Shown here piece by piece: positions 9,733 through 17,625 of a stretch of DNA of 32,320 nucleotides. The stretch is taken from NCBI GenBank assembly GCA_022821385.1, contig JAJEDR010000055.1, positions 1-32,320 of the forward strand, given 5' to 3'. This DNA is from Rhodothermales bacterium. GTDB taxonomy: Bacteria; Bacteroidota; Rhodothermia; Rhodothermales; Bin80. Each line of letters opens with the position of its first letter. Position 1 is the stretch's first letter. The notes beneath the pieces are model-generated. The model ran no database searches and was not told where the DNA came from. It saw nothing but the letters and a program-made list of their open reading frames with translations. The position numbers were made by a program, and so were the translations under genes.

Positions 9733-11004
9733 ATGCGTGATTCGCTGCGAGGCAGCTCGCCCTTGATGAAGCTTGTTGATCCCTTGGCCCCTACCAAGAG
9801 TGACAGGTATCCATTTACTGGTGGAAGCCGCAGCTATATCATTCCGGGATTGATCGGCGTGGCAGCGATTGCAGTAAGTATTGTTGTTGGGATGAGTGAG
9901 ATGTTCCTGGAGCAATTTTACTTCTCCTACCTGATCGGCTGGACCTTTTGTCTTTCACTCGCGCTGGGGTGCATGTTTATTGTTTTGATCAAGCACCTAG
10001 TCCGTGCTGAATGGATTGTTGCCCTAAGACGCATTCCAGAGGCAGTGGCCGTTTCCTTCCCTCTCTTAATCATATTGTTCATCCCTATTGTGGTAGGCGT
10101 TTTTGATTCCCATGGACCGTACCATCACTGGACGGCCGAAGGTATAGATGATCCGACCAGCAATTACTATGATGAGATTCTTGCGGGCAAGGTTGCCTAT
10201 CTCAACATCCCGTTTTTTCTGATTCGGATTGGGTTCTACTTCGTGGCATGGACCTTCCTTTCCTCGCGCCTGTGGAGGTTGTCTATTCTCCAGGATGTAA
10301 CTGGGGACGCCAGTATTTCGGCCAGGCTGCGCCATCTGAGCGCCTGGGGGTTGCCGGTATGTGGATTAACGACTGCTTTTGCGGCATTTGATTTTCTTAT
10401 GACGCTGGATCCACACTGGTTCTCAACCATATTTGGCGTCTACTTTTTTGCGGGCGCGTTTATGTCTGCATTTTGCTTCACAGCACTTTGTGTTGTTGGA
10501 TTGCAGCGGGCAGGTATGTTGCGTGGAGTGGCTACGGCCGAGCATTATCATGATCTGGGCAAACTCATGTTTGGGTTCGTGGTCTTTTGGGCTTACATCG
10601 CCTTCAGTCAGTATATGCTTTATTGGTATGGTGGCATTCCAGAGGAGACGGCCTGGTTCAAGCATCGTTTGGAGCATGGTTGGGAGACGCACAGTGGCAT
10701 ACTGCTGTTCGGACACTTTATCCTCCCATTCCTGATCCTCTTGCCCCGGGCGATCAAGCGTTACTCTATTCCCCTTGCCGTAATGGCGGCATGGCTTCTT
10801 GCCATGCAATGGTTTGATATTCATTGGCAGGCCATGCCGGTATTGCACATTGACCACGCGCAGCTCCACTGGCTAGACATTAGTTGCTGGATCGGTCTTA
10901 CCTGCGTATTCGTTGCGATCTTCTTGTGGAGACTTAGCCGGCATGCAATCGTCTGCGAAGGCGATCCTCAACTCGAAAAGTCACTACGCTTCGAAAACGT
11001 ATAA
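9733..11004 (+). CDS. actF: ACIII subunit ActF, second NrfD-like membrane protein
   Basis: The 423-residue product has about ten hydrophobic helices and is the shorter NrfD-like paralogue of actC found in alternative complex III. Recognisable family blocks are 'SYLIGWTFCLSLALG', 'TALFAFDF-like' text around 'AFAAFDFLMTLDPHWFSTIFGVY', and 'WAYIAFSQYMLYWYGGIPEET'. ActF has been proposed to help proton handling with ActC; that role is inference from the family. The ATG at 9733 is 12 bp after actE. A later in-frame ATG at 9766, 11 codons downstream, is also possible. It is followed after 10 bp by a small membrane protein gene. Confidence 0.92.
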   Translation: MRDSLRGSSPLMKLVDPLAPTKSDRYPFTGGSRSYIIPGLIGVAAIAVSIVVGMSEMFLEQFYFSYLIGWTFCLSLALGCMFIVLIKHLVRAEWIVALRRIPEAVAVSFPLLIILFIPIVVGVFDSHGPYHHWTAEGIDDPTSNYYDEILAGKVAYLNIPFFLIRIGFYFVAWTFLSSRLWRLSILQDVTGDASISARLRHLSAWGLPVCGLTTAFAAFDFLMTLDPHWFSTIFGVYFFAGAFMSAFCFTALCVVGLQRAGMLRGVATAEHYHDLGKLMFGFVVFWAYIAFSQYMLYWYGGIPEETAWFKHRLEHGWETHSGILLFGHFILPFLILLPRAIKRYSIPLAVMAAWLLAMQWFDIHWQAMPVLHIDHAQLHWLDISCWIGLTCVFVAIFLWRLSRHAIVCEGDPQLEKSLRFENV

Positions 11005-11014
11005 TTAAAAAGCT

Positions 11015-11380
11015 ATGACTACTGGATCTGAGACTGGGGCTCCGGATCTACCTTCGGTTGAGCTTGAATCGGTAGATGCACTCCCGATCCTGACCTTCGT
11101 TCTGGTCCTGTTCATTCTTTTGGGCGGACTGGTTTGGGGAGGAACTTATTGGTGGAAGAGCGAAGCTGATCTGACTGACAGAAGGGGGGCCGCCGAAGCC
11201 TCTTATCCCGACCTGGAACGATTGAGGATCGCGGGTCAGCAGCAACTTAACCGGTATGAGATATTGGCAAGCGGAGCTGTACGGATACCAGTGGAACAAG
11301 CCATCATGAAACTCTCGGAAGAGTTTCCGGCAGACGCACAAATTTCCGAGGAAATGGGCGGCAACCCTACAGGAGAGTAA
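11015..11380 (+). CDS. Single-span membrane protein between ACIII and oxidase genes
   Basis: The 121-residue protein has an acidic N-terminus, one membrane helix (about residues 24-46), and a soluble C-terminal part with 'LNRYEILASGAVRIPVEQAI'. A short conserved block of the form 'R-I-P-(I/V)-x-x-A' occurs in small anchored proteins encoded next to SCO and caa3 oxidase genes in several bacteria; I recognise the pattern from memory but cannot name a domain. Its place directly after actF suggests either an extra ACIII subunit (an ActG has been described in Rhodothermus marinus) or an oxidase assembly factor. No haem motif or metal-binding cysteine is present. An AGGAGAG stretch overlaps its stop codon. 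Confidence 0.8.
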   Translation: MTTGSETGAPDLPSVELESVDALPILTFVLVLFILLGGLVWGGTYWWKSEADLTDRRGAAEASYPDLERLRIAGQQQLNRYEILASGAVRIPVEQAIMKLSEEFPADAQISEEMGGNPTGE

Positions 11381-11601
11381 CCATTCATGCCTTATGCGGC
11401 AGATCAACGAAAAAAGGATGCCCGATTCAGCCGGTACCGATCACGACATCACAGGCAGGCTGTTGCCTGCAGGCAAAGCGAAGAGACTGGCTGGATGGGT
11501 AGGTGCAGAAAGGTTTCTGAATTCTGTGGTTTATGAGATGGATATGCGAGTAGCTGCACAACCTGGCAACTCAACCATATAATTCTCCGATGCAGACTTG
11601 A
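11381..11601. other. 221-bp gap inside the respiratory cluster, with small overlapping ORFs and a hairpin
   Basis: All neighbouring junctions in the cluster are 0-13 bp, so this gap stands out. It holds two overlapping small frames: ATG 11387 to TGA 11536 (49 residues, very basic, beginning 'MPYAADQRKKDARFSRYRS') and ATG 11394 to 11582 (62 residues). The first has AGGAGAG at 11371-11377, nine bases before its ATG, a better ribosome site than most genes here. Neither resembles a known family. A perfect 6-bp stem with a 4-base loop (GCAGGC-TGTT-GCCTGC, 11455-11470) lies within it. Options are a small gene, a processing or regulatory leader for the SCO-oxidase part, or relic sequence. I cannot choose. 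Confidence 0.3.
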
Positions 11602-12405
11602 ATGCTCAAAGGATACGTTGCCATACTCGCTTTTTGCATCTGCACGATACCAGTGTATGCACAACTGACGGAGCAGGCCAGTATCGCTTACGAAGGCGTT
11701 GGACTTGCTCCTCGGCTGGGAGATCAGATTCCACTTGACCTTGTGTTCGTAAACTCTACGGGTGAGTCAGTCCAACTGCGTGACTATTTTAACCGGGGGC
11801 GTCCAGTAGTGCTAACCTTTGTTTATCATACCTGCCCCATGCTGTGCAGTGTACTCCTGGATGGCGTTACCCGGAGCCTGGAGGATGTACCATGGGCACC
11901 GGGCGACGCATACGAGATGGTTACCGTTTCTTTCAGTCCGCAGGATACGCCGGAGCGTGCGGCCGAACAACGCGCCCGATATCTGCGACGCCTTGATCAC
12001 GAAGATGCCGAGTGGAGGTTTCTGACCGGCAGTGAATCATCTATTGCTGAGCTAACCGAAGCCACGGGTTTCATGTTCAAATGGGTTGAAGATCAGAACG
12101 AATACGCGCATCCTGCCGCCGTCATTGTGCTCAGTGAGAAGGGGATCATTACACGCTATCTGCCGGACCTTGCCCCTAGAGGGCGTGATCTGCGTGCAGC
12201 CATCGTTGAAGCATCAAACGGTACAGTTGGCAATCTGCTGGACCGGGCCTTTCTTTATTGTTTCCAGTTTGATCCCGCGTCCAATTCATACGTACTAGCG
12301 GCTCGGCGAGCCATGCAGGTTGGAGGAGGGATTACAGCGGTTGCGCTGATTGCAGCGCTCAGCCTTTTGTGGTTGCGGGATACTAAAAAGTCTGCGCACG
12401 CATGA
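11602..12405 (+). CDS. SCO1/SenC family copper chaperone for cytochrome oxidase
   Basis: The 267-residue protein has a Sec signal (residues 1-20, ending 'VYAQ'), a thioredoxin-like SCO domain and a C-terminal membrane helix (about residues 240-259) followed by basic residues. The copper ligands of the family are present: C78 and C82 in 'TCPMLC' and H170 in 'YAHPA'. SCO proteins deliver copper to, or reduce, the CuA site of oxidase subunit II in the periplasm. Here the gene overlaps the subunit II gene by four bases (ATGA), which ties the chaperone to its client. The C-terminal anchor, in addition to the signal sequence, is seen in SCO proteins of this kind of cluster. Confidence 0.93.
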   Translation: MLKGYVAILAFCICTIPVYAQLTEQASIAYEGVGLAPRLGDQIPLDLVFVNSTGESVQLRDYFNRGRPVVLTFVYHTCPMLCSVLLDGVTRSLEDVPWAPGDAYEMVTVSFSPQDTPERAAEQRARYLRRLDHEDAEWRFLTGSESSIAELTEATGFMFKWVEDQNEYAHPAAVIVLSEKGIITRYLPDLAPRGRDLRAAIVEASNGTVGNLLDRAFLYCFQFDPASNSYVLAARRAMQVGGGITAVALIAALSLLWLRDTKKSAHA

Positions 12406-13340
12406 ATGACCAGTCCTCAATATGGCTTCCTGAACCTGCATCCACAGTCGCAGGAGATGTGGATACGTTGTTCTATTTCATATTGGTCACAAGCGCTATT
12501 TTGTTTGTGGGGGTCATGGGAGCGATGGTTACATTCGCCTGGCGCTATCGTCGGCGCAGTGAAAACGATCGTCCTGAACCGGTCCAGGAGAGCAAGATCA
12601 TTGAAGCTTCCTGGATCGCAATCCCATCCATACTCGTCGCGGTAGTCTTTATATGGGGGTTTCGTGTGTTTCTTGAGCTCGGTATTGCACCCCCTAATGC
12701 CTATGAGATCAATGTAACCGCACGTAAGTGGAGTTGGACATTCACTTACCCAAACGGGGCGGTATCCACCGACCTGCATGTTCCCGTGAATCGACCAGTC
12801 AAGCTTCGCATGAGCAGCGAGGACGTGATTCACAGTTTTTTTGTGCCTGCTTTTCGTGTCAAGGCGGATGTGCTGCAGGGTCGATACTCCTACGTCTGGT
12901 TTGAGGCTACAAGGGCAGATACATTCAACGTTGTCTGTGCAGAGTACTGTGGCACAGCGCATTCAGACATGTACGCTAGTGTTGTTGTGCAATCCCAGGA
13001 TGACTTTGAGAGTTGGCTTGCAGAGAATATGGGCGATGGATCTTTGACTCCCGCGCAGCGGGGCGAGCGTGTATACACTCAACAGGGTTGCTTTGCCTGT
13101 CACACATTAGATGGGACTACATCGGCAGGACCGACCTTTCTCGGCTTGGCAGGTAGCACAAGGAATTTCACAGATGGAACGAGTGCGGTGGCTGACGATA
13201 ACTATATCCGCGCGGCCATCGTAAATCCCGCGCAGGAGATTGTTGAAGGGTTTTTGCCCGTCATGCCAGGACAGTATGCTACGACATTGCCTGCGGAGGA
13301 TATTGATGCGCTCGTGGCATTCATTCAAGAGCAGCAGTAG
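12402..13340 (+). CDS. ctaC: caa3-type cytochrome c oxidase subunit II with fused cytochrome c domain
   Basis: The 312-residue protein has two membrane helices (about 22-47 and 70-90), a cupredoxin domain and a C-terminal cytochrome c domain, the architecture of caa3 oxidases. All CuA ligands are visible: H144 ('VIHSFF'), then C179, E181, C183, H187 and M190 in 'CAEYCGTAHSDM'. The fused cytochrome has the haem motif CFACH at 230-234 and a probable Met288 ligand in 'VMPGQY'. The cytochrome domain would accept electrons directly from ACIII, with no need for a soluble cytochrome c. No cleavable signal is obvious. It overlaps the SCO gene by four bases and lies three bases before the subunit I gene. 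Confidence 0.96.
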   Translation: MNDQSSIWLPEPASTVAGDVDTLFYFILVTSAILFVGVMGAMVTFAWRYRRRSENDRPEPVQESKIIEASWIAIPSILVAVVFIWGFRVFLELGIAPPNAYEINVTARKWSWTFTYPNGAVSTDLHVPVNRPVKLRMSSEDVIHSFFVPAFRVKADVLQGRYSYVWFEATRADTFNVVCAEYCGTAHSDMYASVVVQSQDDFESWLAENMGDGSLTPAQRGERVYTQQGCFACHTLDGTTSAGPTFLGLAGSTRNFTDGTSAVADDNYIRAAIVNPAQEIVEGFLPVMPGQYATTLPAEDIDALVAFIQEQQ

Positions 13341-13343
13341 GCG

Positions 13344-14984
13344 ATGCGTGAAGGATCACATAATTATTTAAGTGCAAGGAAGGGACTCTGGTCGTGGCTT
13401 GCCACGACGGATCACAAGCGTATCGGGATTCTGTATGCGATAGCTTGCGGGACCTTCTTCCTTTTGGGGGGCATTCTAGCAACGTTCGTTCGAACAGAGC
13501 TCGGTACTCCTGGCGAGACAATACTGGATCAGGACGGATACAATCAGATCTTCACACTTCACGGTGTGGTAATGGTTTTTCTGGTCATCATTCCGGCCAT
13601 TCCCGGGATCCTCGGAAATTTTGTTCTGCCCATACAGATCGGGGCCAAGGATGTCGCCTTTCCTCGCCTCAATCTGGCCAGTTGGTATCTCTTCATGGCC
13701 GGTGCACTGATGGCGGTGTTTGGCTGGTTGTTTGTAGGGAAGGTAGATACGGGTTGGACTTTTTATACTCCGTATTCAAGCGGTGCATCAAACGCAGTTC
13801 TCTGGCTTACTTCAGCAGTTTTTGTGGCCGGCTTTGCCTCCATTTTTACGGGGCTGAATTTCATTGTTACCGTGCACAAGATGCGTGCACCAGGAATGAC
13901 CTGGAACCGGCTGCCCCTGTTTGTCTGGGCGATCTATGCAACGGGTATCGTTCAGGTCTTGGCTACACCCGTGATTGGCATCACAATGGTGCTCTTGTTC
14001 CTGGAGAAATTGATGCAGATTGGCATCTTTGATCCAGCGCTAGGGGGAGATCCTGTTCTCTTTCAGCATTTCTTCTGGTTCTACAGCCATCCGGCTGTCT
14101 ACATTATGATCCTTCCCGCCATGGGGATCATCAGTGATCTTATGGGGACATTTTCCAGACAGCAGGTATCCGGTTACACGTTCATCGCTCTTTCCTCAGT
14201 TGCGATTGCATTCCTGGGATTCCTTGTTTGGGGACATCACATGTTCGTGGCCGGGCAAAGTGCGCTGTCTTCAATCATCTTCTCAATGCTCACCTTCCTG
14301 ATTGGCATACCAACAGGCATCAAGGTATTCAACTGGGTTGCCACGATGTACAAGGGTTCCGTGTGGCTGCGAACGCCCATGATCTATGCACTGATGTTCC
14401 TGTTCCTGTTCACAATTGGTGGGTTGACGGGGATCATGGTAGGTGTTCTGGCCGTGGATGTCCATTTACACGATACCTACTTTATTGTCGCTCATTTCCA
14501 TTATGTAATGATGGGAGGTGCACTCATCGGACTGATCGGGGGGCTCCACTACTGGTGGCCGAAGATGACCGGTCGTATGTACAATGAGACGGCAGGAGTA
14601 ATCGCTGCGGTGCTGGTATTTATCGGTTTTAATCTGACGTTCTTGCCACAATTCATTCTCGGTAGCCGGGGGATGCCGCGCCGCTATCATGACTATACTG
14701 AGTTACTGCCAAGCTTTCCAGAGTTTGCTCCACTGAATATGGCATCCACTATTGGTTCCTATATCCTTGGCGTCGGATTGCTGATGATTCTTGTGTATGC
14801 GCTGTATTCATTGTTCAAGGGACCGAAAGCTCCTGCAAACCCCTGGGGAGCCTGTACCTTGGAGTGGACGCACACGGGTCCACTCCCTGATGAACATAAT
14901 TTTCACGAAACGCCTTTGGTCACGCGCGGACCGTACGACTTCCACCTTGCAGATGATGTCTTTGGCCCAAAGGAGGAGAATTAG
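13344..14984 (+). CDS. ctaD: Cytochrome c oxidase subunit I, A2-type haem-copper oxidase
   Basis: The 546-residue protein has the twelve-helix core of haem-copper oxidases, which reduce oxygen to water and pump protons. Ligands seen: H73 ('TLHGVVM') and H386 for the low-spin haem, H384 for the active-site haem, and H249, H298, H299 for CuB; Y253 is placed for the His-Tyr crosslink. The motif at 247-253 is 'YSHPAVY'. In A1 oxidases this position reads 'GHPEVY', where the Glu ends the D-channel. Here Ala replaces it and Tyr-Ser precede His, the signature of the A2 subtype described for Rhodothermus marinus caa3. K327 in 'PTGIKVF' marks a normal K-channel. The gene lies three bases before subunit III. 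Confidence 0.97.
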   Translation: MREGSHNYLSARKGLWSWLATTDHKRIGILYAIACGTFFLLGGILATFVRTELGTPGETILDQDGYNQIFTLHGVVMVFLVIIPAIPGILGNFVLPIQIGAKDVAFPRLNLASWYLFMAGALMAVFGWLFVGKVDTGWTFYTPYSSGASNAVLWLTSAVFVAGFASIFTGLNFIVTVHKMRAPGMTWNRLPLFVWAIYATGIVQVLATPVIGITMVLLFLEKLMQIGIFDPALGGDPVLFQHFFWFYSHPAVYIMILPAMGIISDLMGTFSRQQVSGYTFIALSSVAIAFLGFLVWGHHMFVAGQSALSSIIFSMLTFLIGIPTGIKVFNWVATMYKGSVWLRTPMIYALMFLFLFTIGGLTGIMVGVLAVDVHLHDTYFIVAHFHYVMMGGALIGLIGGLHYWWPKMTGRMYNETAGVIAAVLVFIGFNLTFLPQFILGSRGMPRRYHDYTELLPSFPEFAPLNMASTIGSYILGVGLLMILVYALYSLFKGPKAPANPWGACTLEWTHTGPLPDEHNFHETPLVTRGPYDFHLADDVFGPKEEN

Positions 14985-14987
14985 GAG

Positions 14988-15650
14988 ATGAGCAGTACAG
15001 GTACAACGCTGAAACATTACTTCGTCAACCACGAGCAGCAGTTTGACGCGGCAAAACTGGGCATGTGGTTGTTTCTTGTCACGGAGATTCTACTCTTTTC
15101 TGGCATGTTCGTGGCCTACGCGGTATACCGTTCCTGGCATCCAGAGGTGTTCACATATGCCAGTGAGCTGCTGGACTGGCGTCTGGGTGCGCTGAACACC
15201 GTCGTGCTTCTGGCTTCCAGCTTTACCGTTGCCCTTTCGATTCACTTTGTACAAAAGGGCGAGAATGACAAGGTAGTCGTGCTGCTGCTCCTGACGCTGG
15301 CGTGTGCAGCTATCTTCATGGTTGTGAAATACATTGAGTACGAAGGAAAGTTTTCACATGGTGTTTTTCCCGGGGCTGGTTTTGAACCGCATGGGATCGT
15401 AGATGGCAAAGATTACTCTAAATACGACATCCCGTTCGCTCCGCAGTTTTTCAGCATTTACTTCGTAATGACGGGTATCCACGGGATCCATGTGTTGGTG
15501 GGTATGGGTCTGTTTGGGTGGCTCATAACGCGTGTTGCACGAGGGCATTTTTCTCCGCAGTGGTATACTCCGGTTGAGCTGACCGGACTGTACTGGCATC
15601 TGGTAGACATAATCTGGATTTTCCTTTTTCCTTTATTGTATCTGATATAA
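14988..15650 (+). CDS. ctaE: Cytochrome c oxidase subunit III
   Basis: The 220-residue integral membrane protein has about five to six helices and the subunit III blocks 'KLGMWLFLVTEILLFSGMF', 'LGALNTVVLLASS', 'FFSIYFVMTGIHGIHVLVGM' and the terminal 'YWHLVDIIWIFLFPLLYL'. Subunit III stabilises subunit I and sustains its activity. A GGAG run at 14972-14989 precedes the ATG, one of the clearer ribosome sites in the cluster. A hydrophilic insertion around residues 125-145 ('FPGAGFEPHGIVDGKDYSKY') is seen between two helices and is common in this branch. It is 12 bp from subunit IV. Confidence 0.96.
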   Translation: MSSTGTTLKHYFVNHEQQFDAAKLGMWLFLVTEILLFSGMFVAYAVYRSWHPEVFTYASELLDWRLGALNTVVLLASSFTVALSIHFVQKGENDKVVVLLLLTLACAAIFMVVKYIEYEGKFSHGVFPGAGFEPHGIVDGKDYSKYDIPFAPQFFSIYFVMTGIHGIHVLVGMGLFGWLITRVARGHFSPQWYTPVELTGLYWHLVDIIWIFLFPLLYLI

Positions 15651-15662
15651 AGATCAACCTCA

Positions 15663-16010
15663 ATGGCACAGGGGCAACATCATATTATCCCAACTCGTAC
15701 GCTCGCGGCTGTTTTTGGCTTGTTGCTGTTTCTCACAGTGGTTACAGTAATCACTGCTCGCATCGACCTGGGAGTTATAAATATTCCGTTGGCACTGGCT
15801 ATTGCAGGATCCAAGGCAATATTGGTTGCCTGGATTTTCATGGCCCTCAAGTATGACAATAAAGTCAACTTGCTGGTTTTGGCGCTGGGGTTTGTTTTTG
15901 CCGTCGTATTTCTGGCGCTCACCCTGGCAGATACGGAGCTCAGGGGTAACATCGGCATAACCGAACCTGGAACCACAGAACTGACTGTAGAGCCCGTGGA
16001 ATCAGAGTGA
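15663..16010 (+). CDS. ctaF: Cytochrome c oxidase subunit IV (prokaryotic type)
   Basis: The 115-residue protein has three hydrophobic helices (about 14-32, 40-62 and 68-87) and the family pattern 'SKAILVAWIFMALKYDNKVN'. Prokaryotic subunit IV sits at the edge of subunits I and III and supports oxidase assembly. The C-terminal tail is acidic and probably outside the membrane. It closes the oxidase part of the cluster; the next gene is unrelated in function. Confidence 0.93.
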   Translation: MAQGQHHIIPTRTLAAVFGLLLFLTVVTVITARIDLGVINIPLALAIAGSKAILVAWIFMALKYDNKVNLLVLALGFVFAVVFLALTLADTELRGNIGITEPGTTELTVEPVESE

Positions 16011-16086
16011 TTCATTTCGCGTTTCATTCATTGTGGCCTGCTCTACATTTTGCAACTCAATCCGATCACCAGATTTCGACGATGGG

Positions 16087-17262
16087 ATGCATAGACGATA
16101 TTTGTTTTCGGGAATAGCCCTTCTTTTTCTAAGCGTAACATTATCTGCGTGCGACCCTATTTCAAATCAACCCGAGGAGGGCAATTTACTCATTGGTGTT
16201 GGGCTTCCTGAAACAGGTACGTTAGGCGGTGCCGGACAGAGTATTGCTCGTGGTGTCCGTTTGGCGGTGAATGAGCATGAGGCCATAAGCGGATTAACAA
16301 TCGCGCTTGCATTCAAGGACACAAGGAGTACGGCCGAGGGTGCAGTTCAAGCTTATCATGAGTTGGCCAGTTTTGAGAATCTACGGGTCATCATTGGCCC
16401 ATTGAGCTCCACCGCGACAGAAGCTGTAATCCCCGTGATCAATGAAAGCAATATTGTTTCGCTGGGTCCAACCTCTGCCAAGGCAGGTCTGTCGGCGCAA
16501 AGCGATTATCTTTTCCGGTCGGCGCTAACGGTGGAGCGTATTGTTCCATCCGGGGTTCGGACTGCCAAGGAGAATCTGCAGTTCAGGAATGTTGCCACAT
16601 TACATAACGCGGGAGATGCTTTTTCGATATCCAGCAACGATCTTGTAACGGAGGAATTGAGGAAATACAACGATGTAAACATCGTTATAGAAGAATCCTA
16701 TTCCCGTCCACCGGGCACTGCGATCAGGGGAGCAGATATTGCTGGGCCACTGGATAAAATTTTGTCAGCAACGCCGGCAGTTGATGCCATTTTTCTTTCA
16801 GCATTACCTGAGGACCAAACAGCGATCTTACCTACAGCATATCGGAGGGGGAACGATGCGCCGTTTGTAGCCCCCTTTCTCTCGATAGCTGAGGTTAAAA
16901 CCATTAACCGAATAGAGCCCGGAGCCGCAGAGAGGGCGGTAACCTTTACTGTCTGGCTTGCTGGTTCGCCGAATGATTTAAGCCAGACTTTCGTGCGCGA
17001 CTATATGCGAACCTATGGTGTTATTCCAGATGACTGGGCTGCACGGGGATATGCTTCTACGGTCGTCCTTCTGGAAGCACTCCAGCGTGCATCTGAGTAC
17101 GATTCTAATTCAATCAGAGAGGCGCTATCCGGAATTGATAATTTCCCAACTATTTATGGGGAGTTTTCATTTGATGGCGACGGGGATGCGATTTATGATC
17201 CCGCGGTTGCCGTTGTTAGGGACAATGATTTTGTAACCTGGCCTGTAAAAGGCAAGCGGTAG
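16087..17262 (+). CDS. Type-1 periplasmic binding lipoprotein (Leu/Ile/Val-binding protein family)
   Basis: I place the start at ATG 16087, giving 391 residues that begin with a lipoprotein signal ending 'VTLSAC' (lipidated Cys22); a longer frame from 16033 (TTG) would put 18 extra residues before the signal. The mature part shows the type-1 binding-protein fold: 'IGVGLPETGTLGGAGQSIARGVRLAVNE', 'FKDTRSTAEGAVQAY', 'IIGPLSSTATEAVIPVINE' and 'SLGPTS'. Relatives bind branched-chain amino acids, amides or urea for ABC importers, or act as sensors. No permease or ATPase genes (livHMGF type) are next to it, and it lies 76 bp after subunit IV, so it could be a co-transcribed lipoprotein sensor or an orphan. 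The ligand is unknown. Confidence 0.85.
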   Translation: MHRRYLFSGIALLFLSVTLSACDPISNQPEEGNLLIGVGLPETGTLGGAGQSIARGVRLAVNEHEAISGLTIALAFKDTRSTAEGAVQAYHELASFENLRVIIGPLSSTATEAVIPVINESNIVSLGPTSAKAGLSAQSDYLFRSALTVERIVPSGVRTAKENLQFRNVATLHNAGDAFSISSNDLVTEELRKYNDVNIVIEESYSRPPGTAIRGADIAGPLDKILSATPAVDAIFLSALPEDQTAILPTAYRRGNDAPFVAPFLSIAEVKTINRIEPGAAERAVTFTVWLAGSPNDLSQTFVRDYMRTYGVIPDDWAARGYASTVVLLEALQRASEYDSNSIREALSGIDNFPTIYGEFSFDGDGDAIYDPAVAVVRDNDFVTWPVKGKR

Positions 17263-17341
17263 TTATAAGCCATTGCAGTTAAGGAAGTATTCTCTGAATT
17301 GTCAGGGTTTAGCTTCCAGCTTTTGCGGTCCTACCAGAAGA

Positions 17342-17625
17342 TTAGGCACAGACGTGCGCCAGAAGATGTCTGTCTCGGGTTTGGGACCATTTAGTTATTG
17401 ATGGGATCCCGAACATCATTGCAAAATGGGGCAGGGGCGAATTGTATCTCGACCTTCTAGTCTCCGATATCAGGATCCACTCGATGTTATTGGAGAAGTG
17501 TGTGCTGCTACATCGTCCAATTACTCCTATCGCCCGAATTGGGCCGAGCAGATAGTATTTCTCAACAGCGGGGTCTTTAGTCCGCGCACAATCATAACTC
17601 GTTTGATTTCTTGTCTGCTAACCAA
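17342..17625 (-). pseudogene. Remnant of an AbiEii-like nucleotidyltransferase toxin (N-terminus, frameshifted)
   Basis: Immediately after the stop of the antitoxin gene (17628-17626) the minus strand continues TTG (17625-17623) and reads 'LVSRQEIKRVMIVRGLK', then, after a one-base loss in an A-run near 17574-17578, 'DPAVEKYYLLGPIRAIG'. Joined, this resembles the opening of AbiEii/AbiGii toxins ('ISRQEI....GL...VVEKDYVLGWLL.AI'). The rest of the shifted frame runs to a TAA at 17342-17344 (77 residues) but does not look like the toxin: the GGT-x-L and D-x-D nucleotidyltransferase motifs are absent. The toxin therefore seems deleted and inactive. The match is by eye and short, so I hold it at moderate confidence; the + strand ORF in this region is a shadow. 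Confidence 0.55.
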
